Part shown: positions 46,241 to 54,796 of the stretch, piece by piece
Layout: the number at the start of each line of letters is the position of its first letter
Numbering within the stretch: the first letter of the stretch is position 1
From: JAAYXS01 sp964550375
GTDB lineage: Bacteria; Planctomycetota; Phycisphaerae; UBA1845; Fen-1342
Length of the DNA: 64,000 nt
Assembly (NCBI GenBank): GCA_964550375.1
Contig: CAZJYX010000013.1
Span: 35,344-99,343 of the forward strand
Direction of reading: 5' to 3'
Notes under the pieces: model-generated
Databases searched by the model: none
Told to the model about the DNA's origin: nothing
What the model saw: only the letters and a program-made list of their open reading frames with translations
Position numbers and translations under genes: made by a program

Positions 46241-47578
46241 TTATAGCTCGTACTGGCTGCGGTCCTCGTCTTCCAGGATGTCCGCCAGGCGCATGTGCAC
46301 ATAGTCCACGTCGACCATCACCTGCCGGTTGACCGCGTCCGAGGCGTTGAACGAAATCTCGCCGAAAACCTTCTCGACGATCGTGTACAACCGGCGGGCA
46401 CCGATGTTCTCCAGCAGCTCGTTGGCGCGATAGGCCATCTTGGCCATCTCGACGATCGCGTCGTCCGTGACTTCCAGCGTGACGTTTTCCGTGCTGAGCA
46501 GGGCAATCTGCTGCTTGATGAGCGCGTTCTGCGGCTCGGTCAGGATGCGGTAGTAGTCCTCGGCGCTCAGGTCGGTCAACTCGACGCGATTCGCAAAACG
46601 CCCCTGCAACTCAGGCATCAGGTCACTCGGACGCGCCTGGGTGAACGCGCCGGCGGCGATGAACAGGACGTGGTGCGTGCGCACCAGACCATAGCGCGTG
46701 CTCACCGCCGTGCCCTCGACCAACGGCAACAGGTCGCGCTGCACGCCGCTGCGCGACACCTCCGGCCCCGAGCTTTCGCCAATCGTGCTGCCGCAGACCT
46801 TGTCGATTTCGTCCAGAAACACAACGCCGCCTTCCTCGCAACGCCGGATCGCGGCCTGCTGCAAAGCCTCCTGGTCGATGAGACGATCAATCTCCTGCTG
46901 GGTAATGATCTCCAGCGCCTCGCCAACCGGGGCGCGCCGGCGACGCATACGCGGCGGCATCATGCGCTCCATGAGCCGCTCGAATTCCGGCCCCATCTGG
47001 TCCAGGCCGGTGGTGGACATAACGTGTGTCGGGATGGAGCGCTCCTGCGTCTCGATCTCGATATTGTGCCCCTCCAGGCCGCCGGCCCGCAGTTGGCTGC
47101 GCAGCTTCTCCCGCGTGCGCTGCCGCCGCTCCGACTGCTCCGGATCACCGGTCGCCAGCCGATCGCCCGGCAGAAGCTGATCCAGGATCCGGTCTTCCGC
47201 CGCCGCTATCGCCCGTTCGCGAACATGCTCGGCCGCCAGGTCGCGTTCCAACACCAGGGCCCGTTCAACCAGGTCACGTACGATGGAATCAACATCCCGG
47301 CCGACGTAGCCCACCTCGGTGAACTTGGTCGCCTCGACCTTGATGAACGGCGCCTTGACGATCTGAGCCAGCCGCCGTGCGATTTCCGTCTTACCGACGC
47401 CCGTCGGCCCCATCATCAGTATGTTCTTCGGGAAAACGTCATCCCGCAGGCCCGGCGGTAAGTTCAGCCTGCGCCAACGGTTGCGTATCGCGACCGCCAC
47501 CGCCCGCTTGGCTTCCTCCTGGCCGACGATGTGCCGGTCCAGCTCCTGAACAATCTGGCGCGGGGTTAGATCACTCAT
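46241..47578 (-). CDS. hslU: HslU (ClpY) ATP-dependent unfoldase
   Basis: A 445-residue AAA+ unfoldase that feeds HslV, a threonine protease. Walker A GPTGVGKTE, Walker B VVFLDEIDK, the I-domain region (about residues 110-230) and the C-terminal end SQYEL, which would plug into HslV, are present. The ATG at 47578 fits the start SDLTPRQIVQELDRHIVGQ; the frame upstream is not family-like. hslV, usually directly before it, is absent here; a promoter at 47632-47660 drives hslU directly. Confidence 0.96.
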   Translation of the reverse strand: MSDLTPRQIVQELDRHIVGQEEAKRAVAVAIRNRWRRLNLPPGLRDDVFPKNILMMGPTGVGKTEIARRLAQIVKAPFIKVEATKFTEVGYVGRDVDSIVRDLVERALVLERDLAAEHVRERAIAAAEDRILDQLLPGDRLATGDPEQSERRQRTREKLRSQLRAGGLEGHNIEIETQERSIPTHVMSTTGLDQMGPEFERLMERMMPPRMRRRRAPVGEALEIITQQEIDRLIDQEALQQAAIRRCEEGGVVFLDEIDKVCGSTIGESSGPEVSRSGVQRDLLPLVEGTAVSTRYGLVRTHHVLFIAAGAFTQARPSDLMPELQGRFANRVELTDLSAEDYYRILTEPQNALIKQQIALLSTENVTLEVTDDAIVEMAKMAYRANELLENIGARRLYTIVEKVFGEISFNASDAVNRQVMVDVDYVHMRLADILEDEDRSQYEL

Positions 47579-47938
47579 CGTGGGTATTGTCCTGGCCGTC
47601 GGCATTGCCCGGGCCGGCGGGTAAGGGCCGTATGATACCCCCATTCACCAGCCACGCCAACTCCGCCCAGCCGCGTTACTTGGTGTCCGTGCGCGCTCAC
47701 GGCAACCGCCACACCCAAGCAACCCAGGCAAACCGGACAGGCCGAATCCAGCCGATGATGCCTGCACAGGCCCTTGTGCCGATAACAAGAATGCAATGGG
47801 CGGCGGGAACCCGCGGCCACCCGCAGCGTATCAATGGGTGGACGGGTCGCCGGCGTCTGAGTCGGGGCGGGCAATGAGTCCGCACGCGCCGGCTCAACCT
47901 GGCAACGCCGCGTGCTCTTCAACAGGAAGGCGGTAGTG
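47579..47938. other. 360-base divergent intergenic region
   Basis: The hslU promoter is at its left end. Toward the aminotransferase side I recognise only the AGGAAGG ribosome site (47924-47930). No hslV-like frame is present. Confidence 0.5.
47632..47660 (-). promoter_or_regulatory. promoter of hslU
   Basis: Minus-strand TTGGCG (47660-47655) and TATCAT (47637-47632) with a 17-base spacer, giving a leader of about 47 bases. It closely matches the der promoter in form. Confidence 0.55.
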
Positions 47939-49069
47939 ATGACGCTCTCCGATATTCGGGCTCAGTTTCCGATCACGCAGCACTTCAATTTCCTGAACCA
48001 TGCTGCGATCGCCCCTCTCTCCGCGCCTGCGGCCGAGGCCATGGCCGGGTACGCGCACGAGCTCGCCGAGTATGCCTATCTGCGCGGCACGTACTACCGC
48101 GCCGCCGACCGCGTGCGGCAGGCGGCCGCCAAGCTGCTCCACGCCGACCCCGACGAGATCACGTTCGTGAAGAACACCTCGGAGGGAATCTGCTACGTCG
48201 CCAACGGCATCCAGTGGTGCACCGGCGACAACGTAGTGTCCACCACGATGGAGTTCGCCGCTAACGTCTATCCCTGGCTGAACTTGCAATCGCGCGGCGT
48301 GCAGCTCAAGCGCGTCCCCGACGATGACGGACGCATCCCGTTCGGGCAAATCGCCAGCGCCATCGACAACCGCACGCGCGCGGTGGCGATTTCCGCCGTC
48401 CAGTGGTCAAACGGCTTCCGCATCGACCTGACCCGCCTTGGCGAGCTGTGCAAAGAGAAGGGCGTGTTGCTGTTCGTGGACGCCATCCAGGCCCTGGGCG
48501 TCCATCCGTTCGACGTGCGCGCCATGAACATCGACTTCCTCTCGGCCGACGGGCACAAGTGGCTCTGCGGCCCTGAGGGCGCCGGGGTTTTCTTCTGCAA
48601 ACGCGAGTTGATCGGGCACATTCACCCGTCGGAGTTGGGCTACCTGGCGATGAAGCAGGGCTTCGAGTCAAACGAGATCAAGATCAACCTGCATGATGAT
48701 GCCCGGCGCTTCGACAGCGGCGTCTACAACCTGGCCGGCATTTGTGCCCTGGGCGCGTCCATCAACCTGCTGCTGGAGGTCGGTATCGACCAGGTGCAGA
48801 AGCGCGTCAAGGAGCTGACCGATCGCCTGGCCGAGGGCATCCAGCGCCGCGGCTGGCGCCTCCACAGCCCCCGGACACCCAGTGAATGGAGCGGCATCGT
48901 GACCTTCTCTTCGGAGAAGCATGACTTGACGGCGTTGCGCAAGCACCTGCGCGACGAGTTTCGGATCGTCGTGGCCGGCCGGCTCGGGCGCCTGCGCGCC
49001 AGTCCGCACTTCTACAACACGGAAGAGGAGATCGACCAGTTGATTGACGCCCTGCCGCCTGCCGGCTAG
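47939..49069 (+). CDS. class V aminotransferase (cysteine desulfurase-like fold)
   Basis: A 376-residue PLP enzyme. Recognisable features are NHAAIAPLS near the start, the helix TFVKNTSEGICYVANGI, the PLP aspartate region LFVDAIQALGVHPFD and the Schiff-base lysine in SADGHKWLCGPEG. The lack of a cysteine loop typical of NifS/IscS suggests an aminotransferase or lyase acting on a small amine rather than a desulfurase. The ATG at 47939 has AGGAAGG eight bases upstream; a GTG at 47936 is equally possible. Substrate unknown, and neighbouring genes give no hint. Confidence 0.82.
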   Translation: MTLSDIRAQFPITQHFNFLNHAAIAPLSAPAAEAMAGYAHELAEYAYLRGTYYRAADRVRQAAAKLLHADPDEITFVKNTSEGICYVANGIQWCTGDNVVSTTMEFAANVYPWLNLQSRGVQLKRVPDDDGRIPFGQIASAIDNRTRAVAISAVQWSNGFRIDLTRLGELCKEKGVLLFVDAIQALGVHPFDVRAMNIDFLSADGHKWLCGPEGAGVFFCKRELIGHIHPSELGYLAMKQGFESNEIKINLHDDARRFDSGVYNLAGICALGASINLLLEVGIDQVQKRVKELTDRLAEGIQRRGWRLHSPRTPSEWSGIVTFSSEKHDLTALRKHLRDEFRIVVAGRLGRLRASPHFYNTEEEIDQLIDALPPAG

Positions 49070-49258
49070 GCGCGGCCCCCCGGAGCGGCCTGCGCCACCC
49101 GGCAGCCGGGCGTTCGCGGAGCGCCCGGCCGGGCGCTGGCGTACCGATAATCGCTGCTTCGGCAGCGGCCGGAAGTGACCGCCGGGACACCTGGATATGG
49201 ACAACCCGGCGGGCTGTTCAGGCGCGTTGTATACTATGGGAAGTTGTCGTTAAGGCCT

Positions 49259-49287
49259 TTGAAAACGGCGCTGCGGATGCGTATAAT
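49259..49287 (+). promoter_or_regulatory. strong sigma-70-like promoter
   Basis: TTGAAA (49259-49264) and a perfect TATAAT (49282-49287) are separated by 17 bases. This is the best consensus match I found in the window. A second TATACT lies at 49229-49234. Confidence 0.75.
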
Positions 49288-49335
49288 GCAGTGTGTCGGA
49301 TGACTGGTGACCCACGGAATTGGGTGCCAACGGCG

Positions 49336-49584
49336 ATGAGGAAGACAGCCACGACAGTTCGTTGCGTGCCGCGTTGCGGCTTCGATCGGACCGAGGTCCG
49401 CGGGGTTGATCTGGATCTTATCGACGCGGCTGACGAGCTCGAGCTGCTGCGGGCCCTACAGGGCTGGTTCGCCGCCCGCGGCATCGCCGACGCCGTGTAC
49501 GATCTCGATGTTGACAACAATGGCTTCTTTGCCATCATCAATGACGAAGTATATGATGAGGAGTGGGGCAGCCCGATTCTGTAG
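49336..49584 (+). CDS. small acidic protein of unknown function
   Basis: An 82-residue protein. After a basic start it becomes acidic (VRGVDLDLIDAADELELLRA, VYDLDVDNNGFFAIINDEVY) with no membrane segment and no recognised family. In-frame upstream starts exist (GTG 49291, ATG 49300). A promoter with TATAAT at 49282-49287 places the RNA start near 49294, so 49336 or 49300 are the realistic choices; neither has a good Shine-Dalgarno. Third-codon positions include more A and T than in neighbouring genes, which may point to a different origin. Confidence 0.5.
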   Translation: MRKTATTVRCVPRCGFDRTEVRGVDLDLIDAADELELLRALQGWFAARGIADAVYDLDVDNNGFFAIINDEVYDEEWGSPIL

Positions 49585-49613
49585 GCAACTAGACTGTTGA
49601 CCATGTACATTTG

Positions 49614-49657
49614 ACTGCGGCCTCGCCCTGGACGATGGTCCTTTGCGGCGCCGCAGT
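49614..49657. terminator. weak inverted repeat between convergent genes
   Basis: ACTGCGGC (49614-49621) can pair with GCCGCAGT (49650-49657) across a 28-base loop and is followed by TTTACGTTTGTCT. It sits between two convergent genes and might be a weak terminator. Confidence 0.28.
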
Positions 49658-49719
49658 TTACGTTTGTCTACACCATGCGCCGCGTCTTGAGGCGGCGCGC
49701 CGCTTGCCGGCCGGCGCCC

Positions 49720-51777
49720 TCAGGCCGGCAGCCAGCTCCCCCGCTCAAGCTCGTGCAGCCGGTCATTCGGCCCCATGATCAGAACCTGATCGTCCGGACG
49801 GAAGACGTAGTCGGCGCTCGGTATGGCGTCGATCGGCGCGCCGCTACTGCCGTCACGCTGCCGCACCATCAGCACCGTGACGTTCAATCGGCTGCGTATG
49901 CCCAGACTGCCCAGGCTGCGGCCCACGAACGCCGGCGGCACCGGAATCTCAACCACGCTGGTATCCGCGACCCCCGGGAGCGGCTCCGCCCGCCGGTCAT
50001 CCCCCAGCGCTGAGACCATGCCCGCCGCCATGTCGCGCTTGAAAAGCTCCGCGTTGTAGTGCGCGATGACGTCTTCCGGCCACATCGCCCCTATCAGCCG
50101 GCCATCTTCCAGCACGGGCACTTCACCGCGGTAGCGACTCAGCCGCCGCATCACGTCCGCCAGCGTGTCGTTCGGACCAACTGACGGGAAGTCCCGCTCC
50201 TGCATCAGGTCCTCTGCTATCAGCAGCGGCTCATAAGAGGCCGCGTCGGCCATGACCGCGCGGCTGCGATCCGCACCGATCACACCCAGCAGACGCCGGT
50301 CCCGATCAACCACGAACAGCGATGTGCCGGGGTGCTCAGCGAACTTCGCAATGATATCCAGGATGCCGGCCCCCGGCGGCAACGTGACCGGATCGCTGCG
50401 CATCGCGTCCCGCACCAGCAGATGCTTCAGCACGCTGACGTCCCGACCGGCGTGAATGTCCACGCCCCGCCGCAGCAGCTTGAGCGTGTACACCGAGCCG
50501 TGCTGCAGGCGCGTGGCCAGCAATGTGGCAATTGTCGTGCTGATCATCAGCGGCAGCATGATCTTGTAGTCGGTAGTGAGCTCGAAGATGATCAGGATCG
50601 CAGTGATGGGAGCATGCGTCGCCGCGCCGACCACGGCCGCCATCCCAACCAGGGCGTACGCGCCCGGACCGGCGGTCGCGCCCGGCCACAGCGCATGCAC
50701 CAGGCTGCCAACCGCTCCACCCGTCATGGCCCCGATGAAGAGCGATGGGGCGAAGATGCCTCCGGAGCCACCCGACCCGATCGTAATGGAAGTCGCCAGA
50801 ATTTTGAGCCCTATAAGCGCCACCAGCAGTTGCCACCCCAACTCACCCGCCAGGGCCGCGCTGATGGCTTGGTACCCCACGCCGTACACGTGCGGAAACC
50901 ACAGCGCAATTATGCCAACCGCCAATCCCCCCACTGCCGCTTTGAGCGGCGGCCACATCCGACGCGCCCGGTCCAGGATATCCTCAGTGAAGTACAGCAC
51001 GCGCACGAACGCAATGGCGGCCAACCCACACACCAGCCCCAGACCCGCGTAGGCAAACAGCTCGCTGTAACTCACCAAGCTATACTCGGGCACAACAAAA
51101 GCCGGCACGTCGCCCAGAAAATGGTGCCCCACCACTGTCGCCGCCACGGCCGAAATCACGATCGGCGAAAACTGGGCCACGCCAAAATCCGCCAGAATCA
51201 CCTCCGCCGCGAACAGCGACCCGGCCACCGGCGCGTTGAAGGTCCCCGCGATGCCGGCCGCCGCCCCGCACGCCACCAACGTCCGCAGGCGACGCTGATC
51301 AACCCGCAGCCACTGGCCGATCGTGGAACCCAGTGCCGAGCCGATCTGAACAATCGGGCATTCGCGCCCCACCGACCCGCCCGAGGCAATACAGACGGCC
51401 GAAGCGAACATCCTACCCAGCACGACGCGCGGCCGAATGCGCCCGCTACGGAGCGCCACGGCCTCCATGACCTCCGGTACGCCATGACCTTTGGCCTCCC
51501 GAGAGAGGTAGCTGATGATCAGGACGCACAACAGACCGCCCGTCGCCGGCGCCAGCAGCTTGCGCCAGACCGGCAACGCGCCAATGTGATCCAGCGTGTA
51601 GCTGGTCTCGCCCCACGCGACCCAGCTACCCAGTCCGATCAGGTAACGAAAGCCGACCGCCGCCAGCCCCCCGCCCAGGCCCACGGCGACCGCCAGCAGC
51701 ACCATGTACAGGTGCTGCGAATCGCGCAGTCTCGCGTGGCCGCTGCGTATGAATCCAAGCACACTCATCGTCGACAT
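49720..51777 (-). CDS. CLC-family chloride channel/antiporter with CBS and TrkA-C domains
   Basis: A 685-residue protein. Residues 1-430 form the CLC membrane domain: GHGVPEVM, GSVGRECPIVQIG with the gating glutamate Glu139, and GSGGSGGIFAPS. Cys140 replaces the glycine normally found in GREGP. Two CBS domains (about 450-570) and a C-terminal TrkA-C-like domain (about 590-680, VEIPVPPAFVGRSL) follow, as in larger bacterial CLC proteins regulated by nucleotides. It transports chloride, with or without proton exchange. The ATG at 51777 (STMSVLGFIRSGHARL) is used. A likely extended -10 promoter lies at 51892-51900. Confidence 0.9.
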   Translation of the reverse strand: MSTMSVLGFIRSGHARLRDSQHLYMVLLAVAVGLGGGLAAVGFRYLIGLGSWVAWGETSYTLDHIGALPVWRKLLAPATGGLLCVLIISYLSREAKGHGVPEVMEAVALRSGRIRPRVVLGRMFASAVCIASGGSVGRECPIVQIGSALGSTIGQWLRVDQRRLRTLVACGAAAGIAGTFNAPVAGSLFAAEVILADFGVAQFSPIVISAVAATVVGHHFLGDVPAFVVPEYSLVSYSELFAYAGLGLVCGLAAIAFVRVLYFTEDILDRARRMWPPLKAAVGGLAVGIIALWFPHVYGVGYQAISAALAGELGWQLLVALIGLKILATSITIGSGGSGGIFAPSLFIGAMTGGAVGSLVHALWPGATAGPGAYALVGMAAVVGAATHAPITAILIIFELTTDYKIMLPLMISTTIATLLATRLQHGSVYTLKLLRRGVDIHAGRDVSVLKHLLVRDAMRSDPVTLPPGAGILDIIAKFAEHPGTSLFVVDRDRRLLGVIGADRSRAVMADAASYEPLLIAEDLMQERDFPSVGPNDTLADVMRRLSRYRGEVPVLEDGRLIGAMWPEDVIAHYNAELFKRDMAAGMVSALGDDRRAEPLPGVADTSVVEIPVPPAFVGRSLGSLGIRSRLNVTVLMVRQRDGSSGAPIDAIPSADYVFRPDDQVLIMGPNDRLHELERGSWLPA

Positions 51778-52162
51778 TCGTCCGCCCGCGCGGGGGTCAG
51801 CGACCGGCCCCGCGACGCTGCCTGCGTGCAAAGACCTGTCGGGGATGAACTTACCGCTTCGGCCGTCACGGGCTGCCCGGCCGGTTGGCGGGTTATACCA
51901 CGATTCTCGCCGCGCGTCTCGATTCAGCCCGGCGCGGGCGCTAGCACCCTGCCATCCAGCAAGGTGCCCGGCGCCCAACGCCGCCCCGTTCGTGGATTTC
52001 CCCGAGACACGCCGCTATTCTCTGGCAACTTCCGGTCCGCAGCAGTCTGTCCAACCGGAAGGTGGTGCAGACGCCGCGACGATCTTCGGGGCGGTTGCCG
52101 GCTGGTATTCACGCTGACCGGGCCGCACCGGGAAACCACAGCCCTCACCGGAGCACGAATCG
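51778..52162. other. 385-base divergent intergenic region
   Basis: It contains the CLC promoter on the minus strand. For mrp on the plus strand only GGAG, nine bases before its ATG, is clear. No gene is supported. Confidence 0.5.
51892..51900 (-). promoter_or_regulatory. extended -10 promoter of the CLC gene
   Basis: Minus-strand TGGTATAAC is an extended -10 element (TGn-TATAAC) at 51900-51892, with no good -35. The leader to the start at 51777 would be about 108 bases. Confidence 0.4.
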
Positions 52163-53251
52163 ATGAGTGCCGCAGACACCCCCAGGCAAGCCATCCTCGA
52201 CGCCCTGCGCAGCGTCACCGAACCCCGCTCCGGCCGCGACGTCGTCTCGGCCGGCTACCTACGCGAGATCGATTCCGCTACGGACGTCGTTCGCGTCATG
52301 TTCGAGCTGCCGGCGCCGCTGAACTCGCCGGAGTCGCAGGAGCTCCTGCGGGCCCAGACTCTGGCTGCCCTGCAAGTCGTCGAGGGCCTGCAACGCGTTG
52401 ACGTAAGCTTCAAGAGCGAAGCGCAGCAAGCTCCGCAACTGCTTCCCGGCGTCAAGCACGTGGTGGCGATCGGCGCCGGCAAGGGCGGCGTGGGTAAAAG
52501 CACCGTCGCCGTGCTGGCGGCGGTCGGCTTGCAACGCCTCGGTCTGAAGGTCGGACTGCTCGACGCCGACGTTTACGGGCCGTCGCTGCCCAAGCTGACC
52601 GGCACCGAAGGCGCTCAGCCCGGCTTCAATGACCTTGGCCGGGTCGAGCCGCCCGAGTTCGCCGGCATCAAGATCATCAGCATGGGCTACCTGGTGCCGG
52701 CCAACGAGGCCGTCATCTGGCGCGGCCCGATGGCGCAGAAATACGTCCAGGAGTTCCTGGAGCGCGGCGAATGGGGCGAGTTGGACTACCTGATCATCGA
52801 CCTCCCACCGGGCACCGGCGACATCCCCCTCACGCTGGCCCAGTGCATCCCGCTTTCCGGCGCCGTAATCGTCTGCACGCCCCAGGAGGTCGCCCTCCAG
52901 GACGCGGTCAAGGCCCTGCGCATGTACGAGAAGCTCGGCGTCGACTCGCTCGGCGTTATCGAGAACATGAGCCACTACGTCTGCCCGCACTGCGGACAGC
53001 GGGAGCACATCTTCGGTGCCGACGGCGCCCGACTGATGGCGGAGCGCGCCGGCGTCCCGTTCCTCGGGGCCATACCGCTGAACATCGCGATCAGGCAATT
53101 CGGCGACGCGGGTCAGCCGCTGGCCAGTTTCACCGAGGCCGATCCCGCGGTAGTGACCGCGTTGGAGGAGGTCGTGCGGCGTCTGCATCACGAGGTCGAG
53201 GCGCGTAGCCGCCAACGTGTGCCATTGCCGCAGGTGAAAGTGTCCGAATAA
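52163..53251 (+). CDS. mrp: Mrp/NBP35-family iron-sulfur cluster carrier ATPase
   Basis: A 362-residue protein that carries and delivers [4Fe-4S] clusters. Residues 1-90 are a MIP18/DUF59-like domain. From about 95 comes the P-loop ATPase domain with the deviant Walker A GKGGVGKST, LLDADVYGPSLPKL and IDLPPGTGDI. The cluster-binding CxxC is CPHCG near residue 275. GGAG lies nine bases before the ATG. It stands alone. Confidence 0.94.
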   Translation: MSAADTPRQAILDALRSVTEPRSGRDVVSAGYLREIDSATDVVRVMFELPAPLNSPESQELLRAQTLAALQVVEGLQRVDVSFKSEAQQAPQLLPGVKHVVAIGAGKGGVGKSTVAVLAAVGLQRLGLKVGLLDADVYGPSLPKLTGTEGAQPGFNDLGRVEPPEFAGIKIISMGYLVPANEAVIWRGPMAQKYVQEFLERGEWGELDYLIIDLPPGTGDIPLTLAQCIPLSGAVIVCTPQEVALQDAVKALRMYEKLGVDSLGVIENMSHYVCPHCGQREHIFGADGARLMAERAGVPFLGAIPLNIAIRQFGDAGQPLASFTEADPAVVTALEEVVRRLHHEVEARSRQRVPLPQVKVSE

Positions 53252-53307
53252 CCGGTCACAGCTTCACACGATTGCCGGCATTTCGCGACCACGTTCCTGC
53301 CGACTTG

Positions 53308-53316
53308 TGCTAAACT
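53308..53316 (+). promoter_or_regulatory. extended -10 promoter ahead of the ketosynthase operon
   Basis: TGCTAAACT is an extended -10 element (TGn-TAAACT) at 53308-53316. RNA would start near 53323, just before the ribosome site of the first gene. There is no clear -35. Confidence 0.4.
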
Positions 53317-53345
53317 ACGGGTGGGACTGCTGTTGCGGAGGTAGC

Positions 53346-54734
53346 ATGTCGGCGCCGGGTAACGACAGCCTCGGCGGGGGTGCGGTGGGTCGCAATCGCG
53401 ACTCCCCCGGGTGGGGCCGATTGTACTTGCGCGCCCGGGAAAGCCTGCACCGGCACCTGACCCGCTGGGGGGAGCTTTCACCGCGACAGGCGGCCCGGGT
53501 CGTAGCGGGCGTCCTGCCGGTTCCAGATCGACACCGCCTCTTGAGACGCCTGGCCGAATTGGGCTGGCTCGAACAGGATGCACACCTGCCCTTCGACATC
53601 CTCGACTCGCCCGCCTGTCCGGCCGACCTGCGGCAAGCGCCGCGGAAGTTCATGTCGCTGGCACTGTTCGGCCTGCCCGGACAAGGGCGCCCGGATTTCA
53701 AACACCGCGAGGCGACTTACCAGACCCTGTGTGCTCAGATTCTCCGTGAGGCTCAGGACACGCACCGCCTCGCCATGGTGGCCACACGGGCCCTGAGCCA
53801 CCCGGACGTCTGCCGCGACCCGGTGCTGGCGGCCATGGTTCGCGGCTTCGTCGCGGAGCAGGAGTCCGCTTTGCGAGCCGTCCAGCGCGCCGAGCAGGGC
53901 GCTGCGGAGCCCGACTCACAACTCCGCAATCCGTTCCTGGCTACCACCCACGCCGAAATGCCCACCCGGCCGCAGTTGCTGCGGGCACTTGCCAGCCTGC
54001 GGCACGAGTTCGAGGCCCACCTGGCGGAATACAACGAGGCGGCGGCCCGCTACGCCCTCGAGAAGATGCAGGAACTGACTGAGCAATATCCGGACCACAT
54101 CGACGCCGCGGCGGTGGGCCGCTACGCGGAGCAGTTTGCCGACCTGCAGGGACGCTGCGCGCGCTTCCGCGAGCAGGTCGAAGTCGTTGCCCGGCGTGCG
54201 GCACAGGCCGCCCAGGAGGGGAACACGGAAGTCGCCACGTGGCTGATGCGCCGCCTGCGTGCCATCCATGCCTTGACGCCGGCATTGTTGCCCACGGATC
54301 GGTTTGAGGCCTTGCGACTTCAAGTCAAAACATGTGGCCAGAAGGCCGAACACCGCGAGGCGCTGCATGACCTGATTCGCCGTGAGCGGAACGTAGCGGA
54401 TCAGATCAAGCGGGCGGGCGCCGCCATCTATCGGTTTCACCGGGTAGCCCAGATGTCGGCGCCCGGGATGGACGAGTACGAGCGCGCCGCCGCGGCTTAT
54501 GAGGCCGCCGTCGCGGAGGTGCGGGAGCTGGACACGGAGTGGCTGACCGGTCTGTTACTGGAGCTTGAGACCTATCTCGAGGACCTGGATGACCCGGAAG
54601 GTCGCGCCGGGGCGCAACTGGACCGCTTCATCGGGACCGTCCGCAACGCGCTGACGCAGTTGCGCCGCGAGATCCGCGCGCTCCAGCAGGAGCGCGGCGT
54701 TATCAACCCGGACGAGCTGGAAGGCGGTGTCTAG
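53346..54734 (+). CDS. helical protein of unknown function, first gene of the ketosynthase operon
   Basis: A 462-residue, largely helical and charged protein without signal peptide or membrane segments. A part near residues 40-100 (LSPRQAARVVAGVLPV) and long coiled-coil-like stretches (residues about 210-440, for example YALEKMQELTEQYPDHIDAA) are visible. It shows no family I recognise. GGAGG lies four bases before the ATG at 53346; an earlier start at 53307 precedes the predicted RNA start. It is followed after 62 bases by the acyltransferase gene. Confidence 0.6.
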   Translation: MSAPGNDSLGGGAVGRNRDSPGWGRLYLRARESLHRHLTRWGELSPRQAARVVAGVLPVPDRHRLLRRLAELGWLEQDAHLPFDILDSPACPADLRQAPRKFMSLALFGLPGQGRPDFKHREATYQTLCAQILREAQDTHRLAMVATRALSHPDVCRDPVLAAMVRGFVAEQESALRAVQRAEQGAAEPDSQLRNPFLATTHAEMPTRPQLLRALASLRHEFEAHLAEYNEAAARYALEKMQELTEQYPDHIDAAAVGRYAEQFADLQGRCARFREQVEVVARRAAQAAQEGNTEVATWLMRRLRAIHALTPALLPTDRFEALRLQVKTCGQKAEHREALHDLIRRERNVADQIKRAGAAIYRFHRVAQMSAPGMDEYERAAAAYEAAVAEVRELDTEWLTGLLLELETYLEDLDDPEGRAGAQLDRFIGTVRNALTQLRREIRALQQERGVINPDELEGGV

Positions 54735-54796
54735 CGCCCAGCGCGAAGCGCCCACCGGCGCCGGGGGGATTGCGTATTTCGCTGGGGAACCGCACA

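Noticed and set aside
50332..52401. 689-codon plus-strand open frame
   Set aside because: It is antisense to the CLC channel and overlaps mrp in another frame; both of those have strong family motifs.
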